From contig NZ_JBFABG010000018.1 in the NCBI RefSeq assembly GCF_040640215.1, positions 1 through 64,000 of the forward strand: 64,000 bases of DNA, read 5' to 3'. Origin of the DNA: Actinosynnema sp040640215. Its GTDB lineage: Bacteria; Actinomycetota; Actinomycetes; Mycobacteriales; Pseudonocardiaceae. Positions 36,510 through 44,623 of the stretch are shown one piece after another; position 1 is the stretch's first letter, and each line of letters opens with the position of its first letter. Made by a program: the position numbers and the translations under genes. Under the pieces are notes generated by a model that was not told the DNA's origin, searched no databases, and saw nothing but the letters and a program-made list of their open reading frames with translations.

Positions 36510-36550
36510 GTGCACAGGATAGGAAACCCCGGCCGCATTACGCTGCGTGG
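36510..36550. promoter_or_regulatory. Divergent leaderless promoters for YchJ operon and cutA
   Basis: The 41-base gap between two divergent starts holds a -10-like TATCCT (minus strand, 6 bases before GTG 36509) and a -10-like TACGCT (plus strand, 6 bases before ATG 36551). Neither gene has a Shine-Dalgarno site. Both are consistent with leaderless transcription, which is common in actinobacteria. Confidence 0.5.
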
Positions 36551-36871
36551 ATGAGCGACAACCACGTGGTGGTGATCACGACCACCGACAGCGAGGACGC
36601 CGCCGCCACCCTGGCCCGCGCGGTCGTGGAGGCACGGCTGGCGGCCTGCGTGCAGATCAGCGCTCCGGTGCGCGGCATCTACCGCTGGGACGGCGCGGTC
36701 CAGGACGAGCGGGAGTGGCAGCTCTGGATCAAGACCACCTACGACCGCCTCAACGCCCTCACCGAATTCGTCGAGGCCAACCACCCCTACGACACCCCCG
36801 AGGTGCTGGCACTGCCCGTGCTCGGGGGCAGCACCGACTACCTGGCCTGGATCACCGCGCAGACCCGCTAG
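36551..36871 (+). CDS. cutA: Divalent-cation tolerance protein CutA
   Basis: A 106-aa CutA1 protein, a trimeric ferredoxin-like fold linked to copper tolerance in E. coli. The family pattern is clear: 'VVITTTDSEDAAATLARAVV', 'RLAACVQISAPVRGIYRWDG', 'EWQLWIKTT' and 'NHPYDTPEVLALPVLGGSTDYLAWI'. The ATG at 36551 fits the family start. The last 20 bases overlap the end of the convergent FAD/Fe-S protein gene. Confidence 0.95.
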   Translation: MSDNHVVVITTTDSEDAAATLARAVVEARLAACVQISAPVRGIYRWDGAVQDEREWQLWIKTTYDRLNALTEFVEANHPYDTPEVLALPVLGGSTDYLAWITAQTR

Positions 36872-39530
36872 CCACGCCCAGCGCCCGCGCCACCAACGTC
36901 GCCGTGTGCACGGGCTCCACACCGGCACCCTGCCGGACCTGGGTGCGGCAGCTAAAGCCGTCGGCCACCACGGCGGTCGTCGGCGACGCGGCGCGCACCG
37001 CAGGCAGCAACGTCTGCTCGGCCACCGCCATCGACACCTCGTGGTGCCCCTTCTCGAACCCGAAGTTCCCGGCCAGCCCGCAGCACCCGGCCAGCTCCGA
37101 CGCCTCGACCCCGGCCTTCGCCCACAGCTCCCGGTCGGCGTCCAGGCCGATCTCGGCGTACTGGTGGCAGTGCGGCTGCACGACCGCCGAAGCGCTGCGC
37201 GGCAACGGTTCCAGCAGGGGCGCGAGGTGTTCGGCGAAGGTCCGGACGGACTCCGCGAGCCGCACCACGTCGTGGTCGTCCCCCGCGACCTCCAGCGCGT
37301 CCGACCGCAGGAACGCCGTGCAGCCCGGCTCCAGCCCGACCACCGGCACCCCGGCCCGCGTCCACGGCCGCAGCGCCCGCGCGGTCCGCCGCACCACCCG
37401 CCGCGCCACGTCCACCTGGCCGGTGGAGAACCACGTCAGACCGCAGCACACCGCCGACCCCGGCACCTCGACGCCCTGCCCGGCGAACGCCAGCACCGCC
37501 GCCGCGTCGTGCCCCACCACGGGGTCGAAGTGGTTGGTGAACGTGTCCGGGAACAGCAGCACCCGATCACCCGTCCCACCGCCGGCGAACCCGCGCTGGA
37601 ACGACCGGCGCGCGGGCACGGGCAGCGGGCGTTCGGCGGCGACGCCGGCGAACCGGGCGAACCGGGTGGTCACGCGGTTCACCAGGCGCAGCCGCAGCCA
37701 CAGCGGCAGCCACCCCATCGAGTAGTGCGCCAACGGCCGCAGCCGCCGCCTGTAGTGGTGGTGCAGGAATTCCGCCTTGTACGTGGCCATGTCGACGTCG
37801 ACCGGGCAGTCCCGCTTGCAGCCCTTGCACCCCAGGCACAGGTCCAGCGCGTCGCGCACCTCCGCCGACCGCCACCCGTCGCGCACCACCGAGCCGTTGA
37901 GCATCTCGAACAGCAGCCGCGCCCGGCCCCGGGTGGAGTGCTTCTCCTCGCGGGTCACCCGGTAGCTCGGGCACATCACGCCGCCGGTGGTGTTCAGGCA
38001 CTTCCCGACGCCCACGCACCGCCGCGCCGCCGCCGCCAGGTCGCCCCCGTCGGCGCGCAGCGCGAGCGCCGCCCGGGTCGGGATGGTCGGCGGCGCGACC
38101 ACCACCCGCAGGTCGGCGTCCAGCGGCAGCGGGTCCACGATCCGGCCGGGGTTCATCCGGTTCGCCGGGTCGAACGCCGCCTTGAACCGGCCGAACGCGG
38201 CGATCGCGGCCGGCGGGTACATCCGGGCCAGCAGCTCCGAGCGGGCCTGGCCGTCGCCGTGCTCGCCGGACAGCGAGCCGCCGTGCGCGACCACCAGGTC
38301 CGCCGCGTCCTCCAGGAACGACCGGTGCCCGGCGCGCAGGTCGAAGTCGATCCGGACGTGCACGCAGCCCTCGCCGAAGTGCCCGTAGGTCACGCCCCGC
38401 CGCCCGTGCCCGGCCAGCAGCGCGTCGAACTCCCGCAGGTAGGACCCGAGCCGCTCGGGCGGCACCGCCGCGTCCTCCCAGCCCGGCCACGCCTCGCCGC
38501 CGTCGGCCATCCGGGTCGCCAGGCCCGCGCCGTCCTCGCGGACCCGCCACAGCGCCCGCTGCCGCGCCGGGTCGGTCACCACCACCGAGTGCGGCGCGAG
38601 CGCCGCCGCCAGGTGCGCCACCGCCTCGTCCGAGGTCTCCACGAACAGCCAGCTCACGCCGCGCGGCAGCAGCCGCCGCGCACCGCCCGCCGCCTCGGCC
38701 AGCGCGCGGTCGATGCCCTCCACCGCCAGCACGTCCAGGTGGCGGACCTGCTCGGCGAGGTCGGCCGCGCCGTAGGGGCCGTCGAACCCGAGCACCGCCA
38801 GCACCCGCCGGGGCGGGGCCTCGACCAGGTCCAGCGTCGCGCCCAGCACCGTCACGCAGGTGCCCTCGGTGCCGACCAGCGCCCGGGTCAGGTCCGGCAG
38901 CGCGTCCAGCCGGTAGCCCGACACGCGGCGGTCCAGCGCCGGGAACCACGCCGGGTCCACCTCGGGCAGCCGCAGCGGCGGGGGCGTGCGGGTGTCGAAC
39001 CGCCGGCCGTCACCCGTCAGCACGTCGAGGCCCCGCACGTTGTCGCTGGTCTTGCCCCACGCCACGGAGTGCGCGCCGCACGCGTCGTTGCCGATCATCC
39101 CGCCGATCGTGCACCGCGAGTGCGTCGACGGGTCGGGGCCGAACAGCAGTCCGTGCGGCCGGGCCGCGTCGTTGAGCCGGTCGAGCACCACGCCCGGCTC
39201 CACCACGGCGGTGCGCGCGTCCGGGTCGATCGAGAGCACCCGGTCCAGGTACCGGGAGAAGTCGAGCACCAGCCCGGACCCGGTCGCGTTGCCCGCGACG
39301 CTGGTGCCCGCGCCGCGATTGGTGACCGCCACCCCGAACTCCGCCGCGACCTGGACCGCCGACACCGCCGCGTCGGTCGTGCGCGGCCGGACCACGACCC
39401 GGGGGACGTGCCGGTAGTTGGAGGCGTCCGCGGCGTACAGCGCGCGGCCGGCCGGGTCGGCCAGCACGTCCCCGTCCACCGCGGCCCGCAGCCGTTCGAC
39501 GAATCCGGTCACCAGGTGATTGTGATCCAC
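36852..39530 (-). CDS. FAD-binding and 4Fe-4S oxidoreductase (D-lactate dehydrogenase-like)
   Basis: An 892-aa fusion enzyme. The N-terminal FAD_binding_4 domain (about 40-260) has 'VVRPRTTDAAVSAVQ', 'NRGAGTSVAGNATGSG' and 'IGGMIGNDACGAHSVAWGKT'. An FAD-oxidase C domain follows to about residue 530. Two 4Fe-4S motifs lie near 555-640 ('CVGVGKCLNTTGGVMCPSY' and 'CLGCKGCKRDCPVD'), then two CCG domains ('VCCGLTWFSTGQ' and 'AGCCGLAGNFGFEKGHHE'). This layout is that of Dld-II / glycolate-oxidase-like enzymes that oxidise D-2-hydroxy acids and pass electrons to quinones. GTG 39530 is taken as start; GTG 39512 is an alternative. Confidence 0.92.
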   Translation of the reverse strand: MDHNHLVTGFVERLRAAVDGDVLADPAGRALYAADASNYRHVPRVVVRPRTTDAAVSAVQVAAEFGVAVTNRGAGTSVAGNATGSGLVLDFSRYLDRVLSIDPDARTAVVEPGVVLDRLNDAARPHGLLFGPDPSTHSRCTIGGMIGNDACGAHSVAWGKTSDNVRGLDVLTGDGRRFDTRTPPPLRLPEVDPAWFPALDRRVSGYRLDALPDLTRALVGTEGTCVTVLGATLDLVEAPPRRVLAVLGFDGPYGAADLAEQVRHLDVLAVEGIDRALAEAAGGARRLLPRGVSWLFVETSDEAVAHLAAALAPHSVVVTDPARQRALWRVREDGAGLATRMADGGEAWPGWEDAAVPPERLGSYLREFDALLAGHGRRGVTYGHFGEGCVHVRIDFDLRAGHRSFLEDAADLVVAHGGSLSGEHGDGQARSELLARMYPPAAIAAFGRFKAAFDPANRMNPGRIVDPLPLDADLRVVVAPPTIPTRAALALRADGGDLAAAARRCVGVGKCLNTTGGVMCPSYRVTREEKHSTRGRARLLFEMLNGSVVRDGWRSAEVRDALDLCLGCKGCKRDCPVDVDMATYKAEFLHHHYRRRLRPLAHYSMGWLPLWLRLRLVNRVTTRFARFAGVAAERPLPVPARRSFQRGFAGGGTGDRVLLFPDTFTNHFDPVVGHDAAAVLAFAGQGVEVPGSAVCCGLTWFSTGQVDVARRVVRRTARALRPWTRAGVPVVGLEPGCTAFLRSDALEVAGDDHDVVRLAESVRTFAEHLAPLLEPLPRSASAVVQPHCHQYAEIGLDADRELWAKAGVEASELAGCCGLAGNFGFEKGHHEVSMAVAEQTLLPAVRAASPTTAVVADGFSCRTQVRQGAGVEPVHTATLVARALGVASGSAR

Positions 39531-39605
39531 CCCGGCCAGTGGTGGTGTACCGAGGGGTAGGGGATAGCCTCGCCCGGCACCAACCAGCGGCGACGGGAGC
39601 AAGGC

Positions 39606-40310
39606 GTGTCGAGGTCCGTACTGGTCACCGGCGGCAACCGGGGGATCGGCCTGGCGATCGCGCGGGCGTTCGCCGCGCAGGGCGACAAGGTCGCGGTCAC
39701 CCACCGGGGGTCCGGCGCTCCGGACGGCCTGCTCGGCGTCCGGTGCGACGTCACCTCCAGCGCCGAGGTCGACGCGGCGTTCACCGAGGTCGAGGCCGCG
39801 CACGGGCCGGTCGAGGTGCTGGTCGCCAACGCGGGCATCACCGACGACACCCTGCTGCTGCGGATGACCGACGAGCAGTTCACCCGCGTCGTGGACGCCA
39901 ACCTCGGCGGTTCCTTCCGGGTGGCGCAGCGCGCGTCCAAGGGGATGCTGCGCAAGCGGTACGGCCGGATCGTGTTCATCTCGTCCGTGGTCGGCCTGCT
40001 GGGCAGCGCGGGCCAGGTCAACTACGCGGCCAGCAAGGCGGGCCTGGTGGGCGTCGCCCGCTCGATCGCCCGCGAGCTGGGCTCGCGCAACATCACCGCC
40101 AACGTCGTCGCGCCCGGTTTCATCACCACGGACATGACCGACGCGCTGCCCGAGGAACGCCGCAAGCAGATCCTCGCCCAGGTGCCCGCCGGCCGGTACG
40201 GCACCACCGAGGAGATCGCCGCCGCCGTCACCTTCCTGGCCTCCGACGCCGCCGCCTACATCACCGGCGCGGTGCTGCCGGTCGACGGCGGCCTCGGCAT
40301 GGGCCACTGA
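39606..40310 (+). CDS. fabG: 3-oxoacyl-ACP reductase FabG (MabA-like)
   Basis: A 234-aa short-chain dehydrogenase that reduces 3-oxoacyl-ACP with NADPH in fatty acid synthesis. Marks are the Rossmann motif 'VTGGNRGIGLAIA' (TGxxxGxG), 'ANAGIT', and the catalytic Ser in 'VFISSVVG' with Tyr and Lys in 'NYAASKAGL'. The GTG start follows 'GGGAGCAAGGC'. It is 39 bases upstream of inhA, the same pair as fabG1-inhA of M. tuberculosis, suggesting a type-II fatty acid elongation role. Confidence 0.95.
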   Translation: MSRSVLVTGGNRGIGLAIARAFAAQGDKVAVTHRGSGAPDGLLGVRCDVTSSAEVDAAFTEVEAAHGPVEVLVANAGITDDTLLLRMTDEQFTRVVDANLGGSFRVAQRASKGMLRKRYGRIVFISSVVGLLGSAGQVNYAASKAGLVGVARSIARELGSRNITANVVAPGFITTDMTDALPEERRKQILAQVPAGRYGTTEEIAAAVTFLASDAAAYITGAVLPVDGGLGMGH

Positions 40311-40349
40311 CGCACCGACCGCACAACACAACTCTCGGAGGAAACACAC

Positions 40350-41117
40350 GTGACGGGTCTGCTCGAAGGCAAGCGGCTGCTGATCACCGGCGTGATCACG
40401 GATGCGTCGATCGCCTTCCACGTGGCCAAGGTCGCCCAGGAGCAGGGTGCCGAGGTGGTGCTCACCGGGTTCGGCCGGATGAGCCTCGTGGAGCGGATCG
40501 CGAAGCGGCTGCCGCGACCCGCCCCGGTCGTGGAGCTCGACGTGCAGAACCAGGAGCACCTGGACACGCTGGCCGACCGGGTGCGCGAGCACGTCGACGG
40601 GCTGGACGGCGTGGTGCACGCGATCGGCTACGCCCCGGCCTCGTGCCTCGGCGCGCCCTTCATGGACGCGCCGTGGGAGGACGTGGCGACGGCCATGCAC
40701 GTCTCGACGTTCTCGTACAAGGCGCTCGTGCGAGCCGCGCTGCCGCTGCTGGGTCGCGGCGCGTCCGTCGTGGGCCTGGACTTCGACGCCCGCCAGGCGT
40801 GGCCCGCCTACAACTGGATGGGCGCGGCCAAGGCGGCGTTCGAGTCGGTCAACCGCTACATGGCGCGCGACCTGGGCCCGCAGGGCATCCGGGTGAACCT
40901 GATCTCGGCCGGTCCGGTGCGCACGATGGCCGCCAAGTCGATCCCGGGGTTCGCCGACCTGGAGGCGATGTGGGGCGAGAAGGCCCCGCTCGGCTGGGAC
41001 GTGGACGACGCGACGCCGGTCGCCAAGTCGGTGTGCGGCCTGCTGTCCGACTTCTTCCCGGCCACCACCGGCTCCATGGTGTTCGTGGACGGCGGCGTGC
41101 ACTTCCTGGGCCTGTGA
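40350..41117 (+). CDS. inhA: NADH-dependent enoyl-ACP reductase InhA/FabI
   Basis: A 255-aa enoyl-ACP reductase, the last step of each fatty acid elongation round. The NADH loop 'ITGVITDASIAFHVAKVA', the active-site Tyr/Lys in 'YNWMGAAKAAF' (Y-x6-K as Tyr158/Lys165 of InhA), and 'NLISAGPVRTMAAKSIPGF' match InhA rather than generic SDR proteins. The GTG start has 'GGAGGAAA' upstream. Overall similarity to mycobacterial InhA is strong by eye, although this lineage does not make classical long mycolic acids. A hairpin terminator follows. Confidence 0.95.
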   Translation: MTGLLEGKRLLITGVITDASIAFHVAKVAQEQGAEVVLTGFGRMSLVERIAKRLPRPAPVVELDVQNQEHLDTLADRVREHVDGLDGVVHAIGYAPASCLGAPFMDAPWEDVATAMHVSTFSYKALVRAALPLLGRGASVVGLDFDARQAWPAYNWMGAAKAAFESVNRYMARDLGPQGIRVNLISAGPVRTMAAKSIPGFADLEAMWGEKAPLGWDVDDATPVAKSVCGLLSDFFPATTGSMVFVDGGVHFLGL

Positions 41118-41167
41118 CCGGCCGCTGACCGCGTCCCGGCCCCGCTCGGACCGGACCCGGCCACCCG

Positions 41168-41203
41168 ACCGGGTCGGCGTGCCGTCGATCACGCCGACCC
41201 GGT
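41168..41203 (+). terminator. 14-bp hairpin between inhA and hemH
   Basis: ACCGGGTCGGCGTG (41168-41181) pairs perfectly with CACGCCGACCCGGT (41190-41203) around an 8-base loop. It lies 51 bases after the inhA stop and 37 bases before hemH. It should end or attenuate the fabG-inhA transcript before hemH. Confidence 0.85.
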
Positions 41204-41239
41204 TGTGCGGCCCGGAGCGGTCGGGGCGAGGATGACGGG

Positions 41240-42256
41240 GTGAGCTACGACGCGCTGCTCTGGTTGTCCTTCGGGGGACCGGAAGGACCGGACGACGTCC
41301 GCCCGTTCCTGGAGAACGTGACCCGCGGCCGGGGTGTGCCGCCCGAACGCCTGGACGAGGTCGAGCAGCACTACCGGCACTTCGGCGGCGTCTCGCCGAT
41401 CAACGCCCTCAACCGCGCCGCGATCGCGGCCGTGGCGGACCTGGTCGACCTGCCGATCTACTTCGGCAACCGCAACTGGCACCCGATGGTCGAGGACACC
41501 CTCGCCGAGATGAAGGCGGCCGGCGTGCGGCGCGCGCTGGTGTTCCCCACCAGCGCCTACGGCGGCTACTCGGCGTGCCGGCAGTACGACGAGGACATCC
41601 TGCGCGCCCGCGCCGCCGTGCCGGACGCGCCGGAGCTGGTGAAGCTGCGCCAGTTCTTCGACCACCCGCTGTTCGTCGAGTCCTTCGCGGACTCGGTGCG
41701 CGCCGCCGCCGCGGACTTCGCCGAGTACCGCCTGGTGTTCACCGCGCACTCGGTGCCCTCGTCCGCCGACCTGGCCGCCGGCCCGCCCGCCGAGGGCGGC
41801 CACCGCTACTCCCGGCAGGTGACCGAGGCGTCCCGGCTGGTCGCCCGGTCGGTCGGCGTGGACGACTACGACGTGGTGTGGCAGTCCCGGTCCGGGCCGC
41901 CGCAGGTGCCGTGGCTGGAGCCGGACATCGTGGACCACGTCGACGCGCTGCACGCCAAGGGCGTGGCGAACGTGGTGGTGTGCCCGATCGGGTTCGTCTC
42001 CGACCACCTGGAGGTGGTGTGGGACCTGGACACCGAGGCCAAGGACCGGGCGGTGGAGCTGGGGCTGGGCTTCGCCCGCGCGGCCACGCCCAACGACGAC
42101 CCCCGGTTCGCCCGGCTGGTCGCGGAGCTGGTGGCCGAGCACCTGGCGGGCGCGCCGGCGCGCAAGCTGTCCGCGTTCCCGGCGTCCGGGTGCACGGTGA
42201 ACGGCGAGCTGTGCGCGCCGCTGTGCTGCGAACCGCCGAAGAGGCCCGCGCGGTGA
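41240..42256 (+). CDS. hemH: Ferrochelatase (coproporphyrin III type)
   Basis: A 338-aa ferrochelatase that inserts iron into the porphyrin. In actinobacteria the known substrate is coproporphyrin III, so the enzyme is also called CpfC. Family marks are 'LLWLSFGGPEGPDDVRPFL', 'FPTSAYGGYSACRQY', 'VFTAHSVPSSADL' with the active-site His, 'VWQSRSGPPQVPWLEPD', and 'VVVCPIGFVSDHLEV' with the conserved Glu. The C-terminus has Cys318, Cys325, Cys329 and Cys330, consistent with the [2Fe-2S] cluster of actinobacterial enzymes, though the spacing differs from what I recall for mycobacteria. The GTG start is family-consistent. Confidence 0.95.
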   Translation: MSYDALLWLSFGGPEGPDDVRPFLENVTRGRGVPPERLDEVEQHYRHFGGVSPINALNRAAIAAVADLVDLPIYFGNRNWHPMVEDTLAEMKAAGVRRALVFPTSAYGGYSACRQYDEDILRARAAVPDAPELVKLRQFFDHPLFVESFADSVRAAAADFAEYRLVFTAHSVPSSADLAAGPPAEGGHRYSRQVTEASRLVARSVGVDDYDVVWQSRSGPPQVPWLEPDIVDHVDALHAKGVANVVVCPIGFVSDHLEVVWDLDTEAKDRAVELGLGFARAATPNDDPRFARLVAELVAEHLAGAPARKLSAFPASGCTVNGELCAPLCCEPPKRPAR

Positions 42257-42726
42257 GCGTCGACTTCACCTGGTCGCCGCGTGCGGCGGACTGGCGCGAC
42301 GCGTTGCGGACGGCGGTGCCCCTCTACCGGTGGGCCCCGTGGTTCGGGCTGGCGACGGGCGTGCTCGGGGTGGTCGTGCTGTTCCTGGACATGACCTGGG
42401 CGGGCGTGTTCGGCCTCGCGCTGGCTGTGATCATCATCGCACTGGTGCCGATCGGCACGGCGCTGAACTTCCACAACCACCCGCTGGCGGCGAAGACCGT
42501 CACCGGTTCGGCGGACGGGCGCGCGGTGCGGATGGCCGTCGGCGAGGCCGCGCGCAGCGAGCTGGCCTGGGCCGAGCTGCCCGGCTGGTCGGAAACGCCG
42601 CGCGGGTTCGTGCTCCGCACCGGCACGGCCGCGATGTACGCCGTGCCGCACCGCGCCTTCACCGGAACGGATGACGTTGAACGGTTCCGGTCCCTGCTGG
42701 TGGAACACGTCGGCCCGGCCGCCTGA
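42253..42726 (+). CDS. YcxB-like two-TM membrane protein
   Basis: A 157-aa protein with two adjacent membrane segments ('WFGLATGVLGVVVLFL' and 'VFGLALAVIIIALVPIGTAL', about 32-74), followed by a soluble beta-rich domain ('SELAWAELPGWSETPRGFVL', 'AAMYAVPHRAFT'). This is the layout of YcxB-like proteins, of unknown function. GTG at 42253 overlaps the hemH stop, so it is translationally coupled to hemH. Confidence 0.78.
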   Translation: MSVDFTWSPRAADWRDALRTAVPLYRWAPWFGLATGVLGVVVLFLDMTWAGVFGLALAVIIIALVPIGTALNFHNHPLAAKTVTGSADGRAVRMAVGEAARSELAWAELPGWSETPRGFVLRTGTAAMYAVPHRAFTGTDDVERFRSLLVEHVGPAA

Positions 42727-42758
42727 ACCGCGCCGGGGCGCGCGTAACCTTGGCGAGC

Positions 42759-43556
42759 GTGTCCTGTGCGAGTGCGACGCTGGTCGTGTGGACGTCTGCT
42801 TGGCTGCATGGCGCGGCTGCGGCTGACGACGTCCTCGACGCTGTGGGTTTCTGGGCGGGGCTGCACGAGGTGGTGGCCGACGACGACGGCACGGCCACCG
42901 CGCTCGACCTCCCCGGCCCGGACGAGCGCCCGGTGGGCCCGGCGCTGCTGCTGGCCGCGCTGCGCCGGGCCGACGCGACCACCGCGCGCCTGGTGCTGCC
43001 GATCCCGGGCGACGTCCGGGGGCTGGGCGGCCGGGGGCCGCTGAGCCGGTTCGCGCTGAGCGTCGGGCACGCGGCGGTGCTGCCGGAGGTCGGTCTCGGC
43101 CTGGTGCCGAAGCTGGTCGCGGACGGCGTGATGAGGTGGACGGTGTTCGACCTGCCGACCGTGACCGCGGTGGAGCACGTGCCGATCGGCGAGGCCGAGC
43201 ACGGTCTGGCGTCGGCGATGCGCGAGGCGGCGACGGCGCTGGTCACGTTGGACGTGGCGCGGCACCGGCCGAACGTGCGGGCGGAGATCGCGGAACTGTC
43301 GGCCGAGCACTCGAAGCTGGCGTGGCCGGCCGGGATGCCGCCGCGCGCGCTGCGGGTGTTGCAGCGGGCGGCCGAGGTGGCGGCGATCCTCGCGGTGGCG
43401 GCGTCGGACGCGCCGGGCGGGGCGATGTCGGCCTCGGCGCAGGCGGGGCGGGACGAGGCCCTGCGCCCGCTGTCGGAAGCGGTCCGCCGGGCCCGCCTGG
43501 CGGCGGTGGACGAGGCGGTGCGGGTGCTGTCCGACCAGGGCGCGGGCCGGCACTGA
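42759..43556 (+). CDS. Conserved actinobacterial hypothetical protein
   Basis: A 265-aa soluble Ala/Val/Leu-rich protein with no recognised domain. 'VVWTSAWLHGAAAADDVLDA', 'VPIGEAEHGLASAM' and an alpha-helical C-terminus are visible. It lies in the same neighbourhood as the conserved hypothetical Rv1486c next to the M. tuberculosis ferrochelatase gene, so orthology is likely but not checked. GTG at 42759 is preferred over TTG at 42750, since TAACCT ends 8 bases upstream of the GTG (leaderless pattern). Confidence 0.75.
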   Translation: MSCASATLVVWTSAWLHGAAAADDVLDAVGFWAGLHEVVADDDGTATALDLPGPDERPVGPALLLAALRRADATTARLVLPIPGDVRGLGGRGPLSRFALSVGHAAVLPEVGLGLVPKLVADGVMRWTVFDLPTVTAVEHVPIGEAEHGLASAMREAATALVTLDVARHRPNVRAEIAELSAEHSKLAWPAGMPPRALRVLQRAAEVAAILAVAASDAPGGAMSASAQAGRDEALRPLSEAVRRARLAAVDEAVRVLSDQGAGRH

Positions 43557-43566
43557 GCGCCACCGC

Positions 43567-43615
43567 CCCGCACCGAACATCACCGACCCGCACCGAACAT
43601 CACCGACCCGCACCA
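43567..43615. repeat. 20-bp tandem repeat
   Basis: CCCGCACCGAACATCACCGA occurs at 43567-43586 and 43587-43606, with a partial third copy. It begins 11 bases after the stop of the preceding gene. Confidence 0.85.
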
Positions 43616-43905
43616 GCCGCCACCGTCCCGCCCTGCCCGCCGGGCGTTGACGTGGTGTCTGGCGGCGTTGTAGTTGGCGAGGCGCAGGATGCGGACCTGG
43701 TGGGGTGCCCGTTGATCTGTCGGTGCCCGCCGGTGGCGCGTCGGTTCAGTTGGCGGTTTTCGTTCGTGAAGGTGTAGTGGCCGAACTTGCGGCGGCCACG
43801 GTTCGGGTGGTGGTCGCGGGCCTATTTCCCGATCGCTCCGCCGGCTGTCGGTCCGCCGAGCGGAAGCGGCTTCGGGATCGCAGACAGTTGGCCAGTGCGC
43901 CGGCG
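43616..43905. other. Unassigned stretch beside pseudogene
   Basis: About 290 bases with no gene I can support. GC content drops in places (for example 'gttttcgttcgtgaagg'), and both strands have partial open frames without family resemblance. It may be debris of an older gene. Confidence 0.4.
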
Positions 43906-44313
43906 GCACGTGGCGGCAGCCGGCGTCATACCGGAGCATGCGCCTGCCGGGACCGAGCCCGACGACACCGACCTGTCAGTTCAGGCGGACTACTGGGTCA
44001 CGGTGAACAGCCACCGCTGGGCGCGGGCACGCCACGCCGAGAGCGCGACCGGACTGGCCGTCTGTGACAGCGACCCGGTGAAGCTGCACTACGGCTGGTG
44101 CCTGAGCATGATCGGCGCAGCGCCCGCGCCCGGTTCGAGCACGAGTTCGCCGCGGTGCGCACTGCCTTCGCGGCCGGCCGCCTCGGGCTCGTGGACGTGG
44201 TCCTGATCAGCATCCCGCCACTTGAGGTCCTGCGTCGGCACCGCGACGGCGACCGATCCCACGGCGACTTCCTCGACGCCCTCGTCGCCGCCATCCCGAA
44301 GCCGCCACACTGA
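43906..44313 (+). pseudogene. Remnant of AAA/nucleoside-kinase-like gene, frameshifted
   Basis: One frame reads 'VIPEHAPAGTEPDDTDLSVQ', 'VTVNSHRWARARHAESATG', then 'LAVCDSDPVKLHYGWCL'. Near 44118-44130 the match moves to the +1 frame: 'RARFEHEFAAVRTAFAAGRL', 'DVVLISIPPLEVLRRHRDGD'. Joined, they resemble the C-terminal half of small actinobacterial nucleotide-kinase-like ATPases ('VCDTDPLKLHY', 'DLVLVSIP...LRRHRDAD'), as I remember them. The P-loop N-terminus is missing, the tail is short, and a frameshift lies in the middle, so the gene is inactive. Confidence 0.6.
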
Positions 44314-44623
44314 GCCCCACGACCGGGCGTCGCGCTGACCAGGACGCGCCAAGGCCGGTGTCACGAACGCCGACCAGGTGCCGACTCAATCGTCGAGGTG
44401 CCAACTCCGCTGACGCCTGACACGTGGGGATTGTTGAACGATCCCCGGCCGCCGGCGGCCGGGGTCGAGTCGATTCCTCCGCGTGGGGGAGCTTCATCCG
44501 GGGCCATTCCACGTAGGGTCGCCACTATTCGCCCCGGCCGAATACCGGATATTCCAGGTCACGGTCTTCCCGTCGTCCTCCGGACCGGGTAATTGACTGG
44601 GGGTCGGCAGAGAGGAGACCCCA
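44314..44623. other. Intergenic, nothing recognised
   Basis: About 310 bases between the pseudogene and the methyltransferase gene. I see a GC-rich 'CGGCCGCCGGCGGCCG' self-complementary run (44448-44463), a likely promoter for the downstream gene, and no supported gene. Confidence 0.4.

Noticed and set aside
36852..41192. A 1,446-codon open frame on the minus strand covering the Dld-like enzyme, fabG and inhA
   Set aside because: Only the part up to 39530 has homology; the rest is an antisense shadow of fabG and inhA, with arginine- and histidine-rich translation.
43580..43939. A transposase remnant on the minus strand
   Set aside because: No catalytic motif, terminal inverted repeats or target duplications were visible; the translation has no family resemblance.
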